A stretch of DNA of 64,000 nt from Bradyrhizobium sp. 195 (GTDB lineage: Bacteria > Pseudomonadota > Alphaproteobacteria > Rhizobiales > Xanthobacteraceae): the NCBI RefSeq assembly GCF_023101665.1, contig NZ_CP082161.1:3782001-3846000 (forward strand). The letters are read 5' to 3'. Shown here piece by piece: positions 27,038-35,393 of this stretch. The translations under genes and the position numbers were made by a program. A model generated the notes under the pieces. That model saw only the letters and a program-made list of their open reading frames with translations. It searched no databases and was not told the DNA's origin. The stretch's first letter is position 1; each line of letters opens with the position of its first letter.

Positions 27038-27619
27038 ATGACGCCCGAACCCAAAGCACCTTCGGCGGAGGCCGTGCCGCCACGGCTCGGCCTGTTCGCC
27101 CAGCTCATCTTCGGCTCGCGCTGGCTGCAGGTTCCGCTCTATGTCGGCCTGATCGTCGCGCAAGCCGTCTATGTGCTGCTGTTCCTGAAAGAGCTCTGGC
27201 ACCTGGTTGCGCACTCGTTCGATGCCAGCGAGCAGCAGATCATGCTGGTCGTGCTCGGGCTGATCGACGTCGTCATGATCTCGAACCTTCTGATCATGGT
27301 GATCGTCGGCGGCTATGAGACCTTCGTTTCGCGACTGAACCTGAGCGGCCATCCCGACGAGCCGGAATGGCTCAGCCACGTCAATGCCAGCGTGCTCAAG
27401 ATCAAGCTTGCGATGGCGATCATCGGCATTTCCTCGATCTCGTTGCTCAGGACGTTCATCGAGGCCGGCAATCTCGGCACCACGCGCAGCAATTTCACCG
27501 AGACCGGGGTGATGTGGCAGGTGCTGATCCACATGACCTTCATCATCTCGGCAATCGGCATCGCCTGGGTCGACCGCCTCAGCGACGGCGGCCACCGCAA
27601 GGAGGCCGGCCACCGCTAA
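27038..27619 (+). CDS. YqhA/UPF0114 (TIGR00645) family membrane protein
   Basis: 193 residues with three or four membrane helices. Family-typical segments are FGSRWLQVPLYVGLIVAQ, LGLIDVVMISNLLIMVIVGGYETFVSRL, the cytoplasmic loop HPDEPEWLSHVNASVLKIKLAMAI in parts, and IGISSISLLRTFIEAG. Function in bacteria is poorly known. It is the last gene of the TerB/TerC cluster; a hairpin terminator follows at 27663. Confidence 0.9.
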   Translation: MTPEPKAPSAEAVPPRLGLFAQLIFGSRWLQVPLYVGLIVAQAVYVLLFLKELWHLVAHSFDASEQQIMLVVLGLIDVVMISNLLIMVIVGGYETFVSRLNLSGHPDEPEWLSHVNASVLKIKLAMAIIGISSISLLRTFIEAGNLGTTRSNFTETGVMWQVLIHMTFIISAIGIAWVDRLSDGGHRKEAGHR

Positions 27620-27662
27620 ATGAATCTGGCCGTTTGAGACCTTCCGAGCGGCCAAGCCTGGG

Positions 27663-27687
27663 GCCCGCCTGATCCGTTCAGGCGGGC
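27663..27687 (+). terminator. Terminator hairpin after the TerB/TerC/YqhA operon
   Basis: A perfect 10-bp GC-rich stem (27663-27672 with 27678-27687) has a 5-base loop, with only a weak pyrimidine-rich tail (TCTCTGTTC). It is 43 bases downstream of the last gene of the operon. Confidence 0.7.
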
Positions 27688-27821
27688 TCTCTGTTCGAGA
27701 TCGATAAAATTGTCTGCAATCCGCTCAGTGGCGGCAAACCCTGCGGACAAGAACTGCCCGGCGTTAAACCGGGACTTTGGAACCAGCGTGCATCCTGCCT
27801 GCAAAAGGGTGGGGCATCAAA

Positions 27822-28085
27822 ATGTCTGTTCTCAAGGAGGTCGTCGCTGCGGTCGCGGGAGTCTACGCGCTCCTGTTCGTCTGCGACGCATTGTTCGGCG
27901 TCGGCGAGGTACGGTTCGACGACAACTACTACCGCGCCAGCTTCTACGCGCCGCGGTCGAAGGAATTCCGCTTCGCAGACGGGACCTCGCCGGCTGCACG
28001 CGTCAGCGATGCGTTTGCGCAGTTCTCGGCGGGCGAGGCCAAGACGAACAAGCGTTACTCGTCGCTGACGACGATCATCCGTTAA
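27822..28085 (+). CDS. Small hypothetical protein with N-terminal membrane anchor
   Basis: 87 residues from MSVLKEVVAAVAGVYALLFVCDALFG, a single N-terminal helix or signal anchor. A hydrophilic region with FDDNYYRASFYAPRSKEFRFADG and a Ser/Thr/Lys-rich end follow. The ATG at 27822 is preferred because it begins the hydrophobic helix. Codon use resembles its neighbours. No family recognised. Confidence 0.6.
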   Translation: MSVLKEVVAAVAGVYALLFVCDALFGVGEVRFDDNYYRASFYAPRSKEFRFADGTSPAARVSDAFAQFSAGEAKTNKRYSSLTTIIR

Positions 28086-28114
28086 TTCAAGCCGCCCGGG
28101 CCGGCGCTCATCGG

Positions 28115-28720
28115 GGGTACAAGGCCTTGTGTTGCCCGACGGGCAAAACACGCGACCAGTAGGTCAACGCGCGCCGGCGAAAATATTCCGCTTTACCGAA
28201 ATTCGGAAAGAGCGTATGTGTCGCCGCAATCCGGCCCAACGAAGAGGGGCGTATCGCGATCGTCACGAAACGCGGGCCGGGCCGCGGTGGGCGCCGATGA
28301 CATCGGCGCGAAGGATTTTGCAGGGCGGGCAACCGTGAGCGAAACACCTCGCGCACACGACCGGTGTAATTGGCGTACGGCGAAATCGTGTGGTCCTGAC
28401 GCCCGGGGTCTGTGCGTCAAGCGTTGCGGTGATGTGGGCTGCCCGACCGGGCACACGCATCAGCCATCCGCAAGGTGACGGGGGCAATAGTGCATCGCTC
28501 CCCGGGGAGAGCACGACATAAGCCGTTCCAACCACTGCGCAGGGAAGGCCGGGATGCCCCGGTTGCCCTGTTTTCCGCTATGCATGAAGCACACGCAGTC
28601 TGCTCTTGGCATGGCGGTCCATGGGAGCCAACCGGCTTCCGGTCTTCCCTGCGCCCTCTTTCAAGAGAGGGTGAGGCGGCCAAGCAAAGCTCGGGCGAAA
28701 TGCGCCGCGAGGATGCGAAG
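28115..28720 (+). repeat. Structured non-coding block (possible RNA element or relic mobile element)
   Basis: A gene-free block with no convincing frame. It has clear secondary-structure potential near its right end: 28537-28552 pairs with 28639-28654 as a 16-bp stem with one G-U, enclosing an 86-base loop. A 6-bp CCCTCT/AGAGGG hairpin (28654-28671) abuts it. Landmarks such as CGATCGTCACGAAACGCGGG and CCCGGGGAGAGCACG recur, from memory, in other Bradyrhizobium, Nitrobacter and Rhodopseudomonas intergenic regions; I could not check this. Strand is assumed from the 5-prime to 3-prime order of the hairpins. Confidence 0.5.
28700..28718. repeat. Direct repeat flanking the tandem array, left copy
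   Basis: ATGCGCCGCGAGGATGCGA, matching 29432-29450 at 18 of 19 positions. The two copies bracket the tandem compound repeats. Confidence 0.6.
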
Positions 28721-28792
28721 CTGTGTCTGCGGATGAGAAGGTGTGTCAGCAGGTGAAGTGCGAATGATGAGCGACGCCGTCCCCACACGCTC

Positions 28793-29418
28793 CGTCATTG
28801 CGAGGAGCCCTTGCGACGAAGCAATCCAGACTGCCTCCGCGGATGCATTCCTGGACTGCTTCGCTGCGCTCGCAATGACGATGTTGAGACAGTGCGTGTT
28901 CAAACGATGCTCTCGTGCCCCGGACGCAGCGCAGCACGAAGTGATGCGCTGCAGAGTCGGGGCCCACGCATCAGCGAGTGCGCGGCCTGCTGGGTCCCGG
29001 CTCTGCGCAGCAACGCGAAGGGCGTTGCAGCGCGTTCCGGGACACGAGAGAGACGCGCGCGATCGCCACACACTCCGTCATTGCGAGGGGCCCTTGCGAC
29101 GAAGCAATCCAGACTGCCTCCGCGGGTGCATTCCTAGATTGCTTCGCTGCGCTCGCAATGACGATGTTGAGATAGTGCGTGTTCAAACAATGCTCTCGTG
29201 CCCCGGACGCAGCGCAGTACGAAGTCATGCGCTGCAGAGCCGGGGCCCACGCATCAGCGAGTGCGCGGCCTGCTGGGTCCCGGCTCTGCGCAGCAACGCG
29301 AAGGGCGTTGCAGCGCGTCCGGGACACGAGAGAGACGCGCGCGATCGCCACACACTCCGTCATTGCGAGGGGCCCTTGCGACGAAGCAATCCAGACTGTC
29401 TCCGCGAAGGCATTCCGG
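28793..29418. repeat. Tandem array of a 282-283-bp compound repeat (families B+D)
   Basis: Two full units and a fragment. CGTCATTGCGAG begins at 28793, 29076 and 29358, a period of 283 then 282 bases. Each unit is a palindromic B element (28793-28880; 29076-29163), a short spacer, then a D element with mirrored ends CTCGTGCCCCGGAC and GTCCGGGACACGAG (28912-29051; 29194-29331). The third B element is cut off near 29418. The two units are nearly identical, so the duplication is recent. Open frames crossing it are repeat-generated. Confidence 0.88.
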
Positions 29419-29431
29419 AAGCCCTGACGAT

Positions 29432-29450
29432 ATGCGCCGCGAGGACGCGA
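29432..29450. repeat. Direct repeat flanking the tandem array, right copy
   Basis: ATGCGCCGCGAGGACGCGA, one mismatch to 28700-28718. It lies ten bases before the stop codon of the hydrolase gene on the minus strand. Confidence 0.6.
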
Positions 29451-29459
29451 GGGTGTGTC

Positions 29460-30356
29460 CTAGTCGCCCTGAATCCATTCCGCCACGCCGCGCCACAGCG
29501 TGTCGCGGTGGTCGGGGCGGAAGAAGCCGAAATGGCCGATCGTCTTGGCCCCGACGTCGGACGGCTTGACGTTGAGCACCTCCGGCTTGATCGCAGTGAA
29601 CCCGCTCGCGAGCAGCTCGACCGCCGGTCGCGTCGCCCAGGGATCGTCGGAAAAGCACAGCGCCCGCAGCTCGCCCTTGAACTTGGCGAAATTATCCAGC
29701 GCCGGCAGCTTTGAATCGAAGAGATAGCGGGGGTTCGAGACCCACTCGGCCCATTGCAGGAAGACGCCCTTGGGCAGATCCTCGCCGACGCCGGCCCAGC
29801 CCGGCGCATAACCGAGCGCGTGGGCCAGCGGCACGCCGACAAAATTCATGAAGGCGAAGACGCGGTATTTTTCCGGCGACGTCATCAGCCGCCAGGTTGC
29901 GGCCTGCGAGGCCACGAACGCGGCGCGTGAGATGTCCGTGTTGTTCGCGATCAGCCCCAGCGCCTGGCCGCCGAAGGAATGGCCGACATAGGCCAGCGGC
30001 AGAGCGTGATACCGCTCTCGCATCCAGCGCACCGCGGCGGTGACGTCGAGCGCGGCCCAGTCCGACATCGAGGCTTTGAAGCCGACCAGTGATTTCGGCT
30101 GGTTGTAGCCGACCATCGCCGGCAGCCGGGAATCGCCGATGCCGCGATAGTCGTAGGTCAGGACCGCGCAGCCGCGATGGGCGAGATAGGAGGCAAAGCC
30201 GCGGTAGATTTTGCGCGGGACCGCGGTGGCCGAATTGATCAGAACGGCATGGCGCTTGGTGCCGCGTGGCAGGAACAGGGTGCCGGTCAGCGCATACCCG
30301 TCGGTCGCCGGGAAGCTGATCTCGTCGATGAAAACGTCGTCCAGTGCCGCGTCCAT
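29460..30356 (-). CDS. Alpha/beta hydrolase family protein
   Basis: 298 residues with a serine hydrolase fold. An oxyanion-strand NSATAVPRKIYRGFASYL, then YDYRGIGDSR, and the nucleophile elbow YVGHSFGGQALG (GHSFG, Ser) are present. SDDPWATRPAVELL and the C-terminal FGFFRPDHRDTLW supply likely Asp and His. It resembles COG4757-type predicted hydrolases; substrate unknown. The ATG at 30356 (MDAALDDVFID) is preferred to a TTG at 30437. It is divergent from the DAHP synthase gene. The stop codon lies right beside a repeat array. Confidence 0.85.
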   Translation of the reverse strand: MDAALDDVFIDEISFPATDGYALTGTLFLPRGTKRHAVLINSATAVPRKIYRGFASYLAHRGCAVLTYDYRGIGDSRLPAMVGYNQPKSLVGFKASMSDWAALDVTAAVRWMRERYHALPLAYVGHSFGGQALGLIANNTDISRAAFVASQAATWRLMTSPEKYRVFAFMNFVGVPLAHALGYAPGWAGVGEDLPKGVFLQWAEWVSNPRYLFDSKLPALDNFAKFKGELRALCFSDDPWATRPAVELLASGFTAIKPEVLNVKPSDVGAKTIGHFGFFRPDHRDTLWRGVAEWIQGD

Positions 30357-30535
30357 GGGCGCAAGGTATCCTGCCAGTTTCCTCGCCCGGCCAACAAATG
30401 CGAATTTGGCTTTCCCCGCAAGGGTTTGCAGTGCCAAATGGATTTACAACTGGCGGGGCGGGGCCAGCCTGTGTATAAGGCGGCCCTCGCAACCCACAGA
30501 TCAGGTTGCACTTTTTGCTTCACGGAGAGATTGCG

Positions 30536-31924
30536 ATGTCCGAGCGGTGGACGCCCGAGTCCTGGCGCAGCAAGCCGGTGCTACAGGTGCCCGACTATCC
30601 CGACGCCAAGGCCCTCAACGACGTCGAGGCGCAGCTTGCGACCTTTCCGCCGCTGGTGTTCGCGGGGGAGGCGCGCAATCTGAAGAAGGCTTTGGGCCGC
30701 GTTGCGGCGGGCGAAGCGTTCCTGCTCCAGGGCGGCGACTGCGCCGAGAGCTTTGCCGAGCACGGCGCCAACAACATCCGCGATTTCTTCCGCGTGCTGC
30801 TGCAGATGGCGGTGGTGCTGACCTATGCCGGCGCCGTCCCGGTGGTGAAGGTCGGCCGCATCGCCGGCCAGTTCGCAAAGCCGCGGTCGTCCTCGACCGA
30901 GAAGGTTGATGGCGTCGAGCTGCCGAGCTATCGCGGCGACATCGTCAACGACATCGCCTTCACCAAGGAAGCGCGCGTGCCGGATCCGCAGCGCCAGCTG
31001 ATGGCCTATCGCCAGTCGGCCGCGACGCTGAACCTGCTCCGCGCGTTCGCCACCGGCGGCTACGCCAACCTCGGCAGCGTGCATCAATGGATGCTCGGCT
31101 TCCTCAAGGATTCACCGCAGTCCCGCCGCTACAAGGAGCTGGCCGACCGCATCTCGGACGCGCTCAACTTCATGCGCGCCTGCGGCCTCGATCTCGAGGC
31201 TCATCCCGAGCTGCGCGCCACCGATTTCTACACCAGCCACGAGGCGCTGCTGCTCGGCTACGAGCAGGCCATGACCCGCGTCGATTCCACCACCGGCGAC
31301 TGGTATGCGACCTCGGGCCACATGATCTGGATCGGCGACCGCACCCGCCAGCTCGATCACGGCCACATCGAATATTTCCGCGGCATCAAGAATCCGATCG
31401 GGCTGAAGTGCGGCCCGTCGCTCAAGCCGGACGAACTGCTGAAGCTGATCGACGTGCTCAACCCCGACAACGAGCCGGGCCGGCTGACGCTGATCGGCCG
31501 CTTCGGCTCCGACAAGGTCGGCGAGCATCTGCCGAACATGGTCCGCGCCGTGAAGCGCGAGGGCCGGGTAGTGGTCTGGTCCTGCGATCCCATGCACGGC
31601 AACACCATCACATCGACGTCGGGCTACAAGACGCGGCCGTTCGACCGCATCCTGTCCGAAGTGAAGTCGTTCTTCGCGATCCATGCCGCCGAAGGCACCC
31701 ATGCCGGCGGCGTGCATCTGGAGATGACCGGCCAGGACGTCACCGAGTGCCTCGGCGGCGCCCGCGCGATCACGGACGAGGACCTCAACGACCGCTACCA
31801 CACGGTCTGCGATCCCCGTCTCAATGCCGAGCAATCCATCGACATGGCTTTCCTGGTCGCGGAGCTCCTCAAGCAGGAGCGCGCCGGCAAGCCCAAGCCG
31901 ATGCCGGTCGCAGCGGGGCTTTAA
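30536..31924 (+). CDS. aroF: Class II 3-deoxy-7-phosphoheptulonate (DAHP) synthase
   Basis: First enzyme of the shikimate pathway, condensing phosphoenolpyruvate and erythrose 4-phosphate. 462 residues of the plant/Mycobacterium-like class II type. Motifs are [13 protein letters not shown] (metal Cys), [16 protein letters not shown] (PEP site), [38 protein letters not shown] and [18 protein letters not shown]. The ATG at 30536 follows CGGAGAG. The symbol is by role; class II enzymes carry various aro names. The next gene starts five bases after the stop. Confidence 0.94.
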   Translation: MSERWTPESWRSKPVLQVPDYPDAKALNDVEAQLATFPPLVFAGEARNLKKALGRVAAGEAFLLQGGDCAESFAEHGANNIRDFFRVLLQMAVVLTYAGAVPVVKVGRIAGQFAKPRSSSTEKVDGVELPSYRGDIVNDIAFTKEARVPDPQRQLMAYRQSAATLNLLRAFATGGYANLGSVHQWMLGFLKDSPQSRRYKELADRISDALNFMRACGLDLEAHPELRATDFYTSHEALLLGYEQAMTRVDSTTGDWYATSGHMIWIGDRTRQLDHGHIEYFRGIKNPIGLKCGPSLKPDELLKLIDVLNPDNEPGRLTLIGRFGSDKVGEHLPNMVRAVKREGRVVVWSCDPMHGNTITSTSGYKTRPFDRILSEVKSFFAIHAAEGTHAGGVHLEMTGQDVTECLGGARAITDEDLNDRYHTVCDPRLNAEQSIDMAFLVAELLKQERAGKPKPMPVAAGL

Positions 31925-31928
31925 GACC

Positions 31929-32282
31929 TTGCTGCGGATCTGGAAGGCCACGATCAATTCCCGTAACGGTCTGGCCTTTGCGTTTCGGTCGGAGCAGGCC
32001 GTCCGCGAGGAGATCTTTGCGCTCCTGCTGTCGGTGCCGCTCGCCTGGTTGGTCGGCGCGACCGCAATGCGGGCGGTCGAGCTGGTCTGTGCCGTCGCCT
32101 TCGTGCTGACGGTCGAGCTGCTTAACACCGCGATCGAAAAACTCGCCGACCGCCTGACCATGGACCACGACAAGCAGATCGGCCGGGTCAAGGACATGGG
32201 TTCGGCGGCCGTCGGCGTGGCGCTGTTGATGGCCGGCGCGTTCTGGATCATCGCCATTATCGAGCGGCTGGGGTTCCTCTAG
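31929..32282 (+). CDS. dgkA: Diacylglycerol kinase (DgkA type)
   Basis: 117-residue membrane kinase that recycles diacylglycerol to phosphatidic acid. It has the amphipathic N-terminal helix (WKATINSRNGLAFAFRSEQAVREE), then three transmembrane helices, with the catalytic signature ELLNTAIEKLADR and the Mg/ATP site HDKQIGRVKDMGSAAV. No ATG fits: TTG at 31929 (or CTG at 31932) is the likely start, five bases after the DAHP synthase stop, giving normal family length. Confidence 0.9.
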   Translation: MLRIWKATINSRNGLAFAFRSEQAVREEIFALLLSVPLAWLVGATAMRAVELVCAVAFVLTVELLNTAIEKLADRLTMDHDKQIGRVKDMGSAAVGVALLMAGAFWIIAIIERLGFL

Positions 32283-32316
32283 CCTAGGTTTCCTCTAGCT
32301 TGGGGATCGGAGCGCC

Positions 32317-34074
32317 ATGACCGAACGTCTCAACGCATTCGCGGTCACGCTCGCCCAGCTCAATCCGACCATGGGCGACATCGAGGGCAACGCTGCCAAG
32401 GCACGCGCGGCGCGCGCGCGAGCTATCACCGACGGCGCCGATCTCGTGCTGTTTCCGGAATTGTACATCGCCGGCTATCCACCGGAAGACCTCGTGCAGA
32501 AGCCGGCTTTCCAGGCTGCCTGCCGCGCCGCGATCGAGGCGCTGGCGCGCGAGACTGCCGATGGCGGCCCGGCGATGCTGGTCGGCACCCCCTGGGTCGA
32601 GGACGGCAAGCTCTACAATGCCTGTGCACTGCTCGACGGCGGCCGTATCGCGAGCTTGCGCTTCAAATGCAATCTGCCGAACTACGGCGTGTTCGACGAA
32701 AAGCGGCTGTTTTCACGTGGCCCTGCCGCTGGTCCCGTGACCGTGCGCGGCGTGCGCATCGGCGTGCCGATCTGCGAGGACATCTGGCTGGAGGAGTCCG
32801 AGGACTACGAGAACGTGGTCGAGACGCTGGCCGAGACCGGCGCCGAGATCATTCTGGTCCCGAACGGCTCGCCTTACGCCCGCGACAAGAACGATGTGCG
32901 CTTGTCGGTTGCAGTCGCGCGCGTGACCGAGAGCGGGCTACCGCTGGTCTATCTCAACCAGGTCGGCGGCCAGGACGAGCTGGTATTCGACGGCGCTTCC
33001 TTCGTGCTCAACGGCGACCTCTCGCTGGCGGCGCAACTGCCGGCATTTGAAGAGAGCATCGTCACATTGCGTTTTACCCGGAACGGCGACGATTGGCGCT
33101 GCGCGGGGCCGATTGCGGAGCAGGTCGAAGGCGACAAGGCCGATTACGCCGCATGCGTGCTGGGCTTGCGCGACTACGTCGCCAAGAACGGCTTTCCCGG
33201 TGTGCTGCTCGGCATCTCCGGCGGCATCGATTCCGCGCTGTGCGCGGCGATCGCGGTCGATGCGCTCGGCGCCGATCAGGTGCACGGCGTGATGCTGCCT
33301 TATCGCTACACGGCAGCACACTCGATCGCGGACGCCGGCGAACTCGCCGGCCATCTCGGCATCCGTTACGAGGTCCTGCCGATCGCGGAAGCCGTAAGCG
33401 GGTTCGAGACCATCCTCTCAGGGCTGTTCAAGAATCTGCCGCCTGATATCACCGAGGAGAATCTCCAGGCCCGCACCCGCGGCACGCTGCTGATGGCGAT
33501 CTCCAACAAGACCGGCCTGATGGTGGTGACCACAGGCAACAAGTCGGAAATGTCGGTCGGCTACGCCACGCTCTATGGCGACATGAATGGCGGCTTCAAC
33601 CCGATCAAGGATATCTACAAGACGCAGGTGTTTCGGCTGGCGAGCTTGCGCAACGGCTGGAAGCCCGACGGCGCGCTCGGGCCTGCCGGCGAGGTGATCC
33701 CGCCCGACATCGTCACGCGGCCGCCGACCGCGGAGCTGCGCGAGAACCAGCGTGATGAGGACTCGCTGCCGCCTTACGAGGTGCTCGATGCTATCCTGGA
33801 GCGGCTTGTCGAGCGCGAGCAGCCGCTGGATCAGATCATTACCGCCGGCTTCGATCGCGACATCGTCACCCGCATCGACCATCTGCTCAACGTCGCCGAA
33901 TACAAGCGCCGCCAGGCCGCGCCTGGCGTCAAGGTGACACCCAGGAATTTCGGCCGCGACCGGCGATATCCCATCACCAACCGCTTTCGCTACAAGGGCG
34001 AGCCTCTGCCGGCCCCGGACGAGACACTGGTCTCGCGCGGGAGCGGCGCCTCGATCGATGCGTTCGAGGGCTGA
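32317..34074 (+). CDS. nadE: Glutamine-dependent NAD+ synthetase
   Basis: 585-residue fusion of a nitrilase-type glutaminase and an ammonia-dependent NAD synthetase; it makes NAD+ from deamido-NAD+, ATP and glutamine. The N-terminal Glu-Lys-Cys triad is visible in FPELYIAGYPPED, FKCNLPNYGVFDEKR and VPICEDIW. The synthetase domain has the P-loop GISGGIDSALCAA near 303, TGNKSEMSVGYATLYGDM and the C-terminal NRFRYKGEP. Length and order are typical. It starts 34 bases after dgkA, so it may be co-transcribed with aroF and dgkA. Confidence 0.96.
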   Translation: MTERLNAFAVTLAQLNPTMGDIEGNAAKARAARARAITDGADLVLFPELYIAGYPPEDLVQKPAFQAACRAAIEALARETADGGPAMLVGTPWVEDGKLYNACALLDGGRIASLRFKCNLPNYGVFDEKRLFSRGPAAGPVTVRGVRIGVPICEDIWLEESEDYENVVETLAETGAEIILVPNGSPYARDKNDVRLSVAVARVTESGLPLVYLNQVGGQDELVFDGASFVLNGDLSLAAQLPAFEESIVTLRFTRNGDDWRCAGPIAEQVEGDKADYAACVLGLRDYVAKNGFPGVLLGISGGIDSALCAAIAVDALGADQVHGVMLPYRYTAAHSIADAGELAGHLGIRYEVLPIAEAVSGFETILSGLFKNLPPDITEENLQARTRGTLLMAISNKTGLMVVTTGNKSEMSVGYATLYGDMNGGFNPIKDIYKTQVFRLASLRNGWKPDGALGPAGEVIPPDIVTRPPTAELRENQRDEDSLPPYEVLDAILERLVEREQPLDQIITAGFDRDIVTRIDHLLNVAEYKRRQAAPGVKVTPRNFGRDRRYPITNRFRYKGEPLPAPDETLVSRGSGASIDAFEG

Positions 34075-34119
34075 TGGTTAGAGCCATTTGGCATGGCGGG
34101 CGATCTTGCCGAACATTCC

Positions 34120-34230
34120 GCGGTCATCATCCGCGAAGGCGGATGATCCAGTACTCCGTGGCGGATTTTATTGAAACCGACTCCTGCCGCGGCGTACTGG
34201 ATGCCCCGCCTGCGCGGGGCATGACAGCGA
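34120..34230. repeat. Interspersed palindromic repeat, family A, copy 1
   Basis: Paired hairpins ATCATCCGC/GCGGATGAT and GCCCCGCC/GGCGGGGC-like flank the shared landmarks ATCCAGTAC and GTACTGGAT. Other copies are at 45793 and 58204. It lies between the convergent nadE and oxidase operons and may serve as a bidirectional terminator. Confidence 0.8.
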
Positions 34231-34255
34231 GGTGAGGGATTGCGCCCACGCAGTG

Positions 34256-34648
34256 CTACGACGGGGCTGCGAAGAACAGCACCCGAAGAAAGTGCGTGTA
34301 CTCGGATTCGAGCACCATGATGGTCACAAACACCAGCACTGCGATCGGAGGCAGCAGGATGGCATAGGAGAGAGCCAGCCGCTCCCAGGCCATGTGCATG
34401 AAGACGGCGACGATCAGGCCTGCCTTCAACATCATGAACAGCAGGATCAGTGACCACCTGAGATAGCCTTGCAGGCCAAAGTAGTCGACGAGGTAGGAGC
34501 AAGTGCTGAGGACAAACAGCCAGCCCCAGACCACGAGGTAGAGCTTGATCGGGTGTTGTTGCCCCTTGGCGTGCACAGCTTCTGTTGCGACTGCGCCGTG
34601 CGCCGCAGCGTGGAGCTGGCCTTCCATGTGTATAGCTGCGTTTGTCAT
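34256..34648 (-). CDS. Cytochrome c oxidase subunit IV-like (small membrane subunit)
   Basis: 130 residues with a hydrophilic His/Ala-rich N-terminus and three transmembrane helices (YLVVWGWLFVLSTCSYLVDYF, WSLILLFMMLKAGLIVAVFMHM, LLPPIAVLVFVTIMVLES in parts). The GLIVAVFMHM segment is typical of the bacterial cytochrome c oxidase subunit IV/CtaF family, which helps assemble the CuB centre. It is the last gene of the oxidase operon, eight bases after subunit III. The start at 34648 (MTNAAIHMEG) is chosen for the GTGAGG ribosome site. Confidence 0.87.
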   Translation of the reverse strand: MTNAAIHMEGQLHAAAHGAVATEAVHAKGQQHPIKLYLVVWGWLFVLSTCSYLVDYFGLQGYLRWSLILLFMMLKAGLIVAVFMHMAWERLALSYAILLPPIAVLVFVTIMVLESEYTHFLRVLFFAAPS

Positions 34649-34656
34649 GCCCGACC

Positions 34657-35379
34657 TCACCAAAGATAGAACAATGCAAAGATGAACACCCACACGAGGT
34701 CGACGAAGTGCCAGTACAGCCCGGTGATCTCGACGATCTCATAATAGCCCTTGCGGCTCGTGAAAAAGCCGCGCCTTTCGACATCGAAGTCTCCCCGCCA
34801 GACCTTTCGCGCGATCGCGATGAGGAAGATCACACCGATCGTCACATGGGTGCCGTGGAAGCCGGTGATCATGAAGAAGCTTGAACCGAACTGCGCTGCG
34901 CCCCACGGATTGCCCCAGGGACGCACGCCCTCCATGATCAGCTTGGTCCATTCGAAGGCCTGCATTCCGACGAAGGTTGCGCCGAATGCCGCTGTGACCA
35001 GCATCAGGATTGCGGTTCTGACGCGATCACGGCGGTAGCCGAAATTGACGGCCATCGCCATCGTGCCGCTGCTGCTGATCAGGATGAAGGTCATGATGGC
35101 GATCAGGATCAGTGGAACGTGCTTGCCGGCGATGGTGAGGGCGAAGACTTCGCTCGGGTTGGGCCACGGCACGGTCGTCGACATGCGCGCCGTCATGTAG
35201 GAGAGCAGGAAGCAACTGAAGATGAAGGTGTCGCTGAGGAGGAAGATCCACATCATGGCCTTGCCCCAGGACACGTTCTTGAAGGCGCGCTGATCGGACG
35301 CCCAGTCGGCGGCGATGCCCCGCCAACCTTCAAGCCGTGCAGGCGATTGGCCCGAACTTGTCAGTGCAGTCTCTGCCAT
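34657..35379 (-). CDS. coxP: Cytochrome c oxidase subunit III
   Basis: 240 residues, seven-helix heme-copper oxidase subunit III. Motifs are GKAMMWIFLLSDTFIFSCFLLSY (helix with Glu replaced by Asp), FVGMQAFEWTKLI, FFMITGFHGTHVTIG and the C-terminal YWHFVDLVWVFIFALFYLW. It supports proton uptake and stability of subunit I. The start is at 35379 (MAETALTSSG). It follows another subunit III-like gene by 14 bases. The symbol is by position in a coxMNOP-like cluster and is tentative. Confidence 0.88.
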   Translation of the reverse strand: MAETALTSSGQSPARLEGWRGIAADWASDQRAFKNVSWGKAMMWIFLLSDTFIFSCFLLSYMTARMSTTVPWPNPSEVFALTIAGKHVPLILIAIMTFILISSSGTMAMAVNFGYRRDRVRTAILMLVTAAFGATFVGMQAFEWTKLIMEGVRPWGNPWGAAQFGSSFFMITGFHGTHVTIGVIFLIAIARKVWRGDFDVERRGFFTSRKGYYEIVEITGLYWHFVDLVWVFIFALFYLW

Positions 35380-35393
35380 CTGGTCTCGTCTCC

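Noticed and set aside
28793..29418. Possible CRISPR array
   Set aside because: The unit is about 283 bases and itself palindromic, there are no short identical repeats separated by unique spacers and no cas genes nearby.
28743..29714. 323-codon plus-strand frame crossing the repeat array
   Set aside because: Its translation repeats the same peptides with each repeat unit and then runs antisense through the hydrolase gene. It has no independent coding signal.
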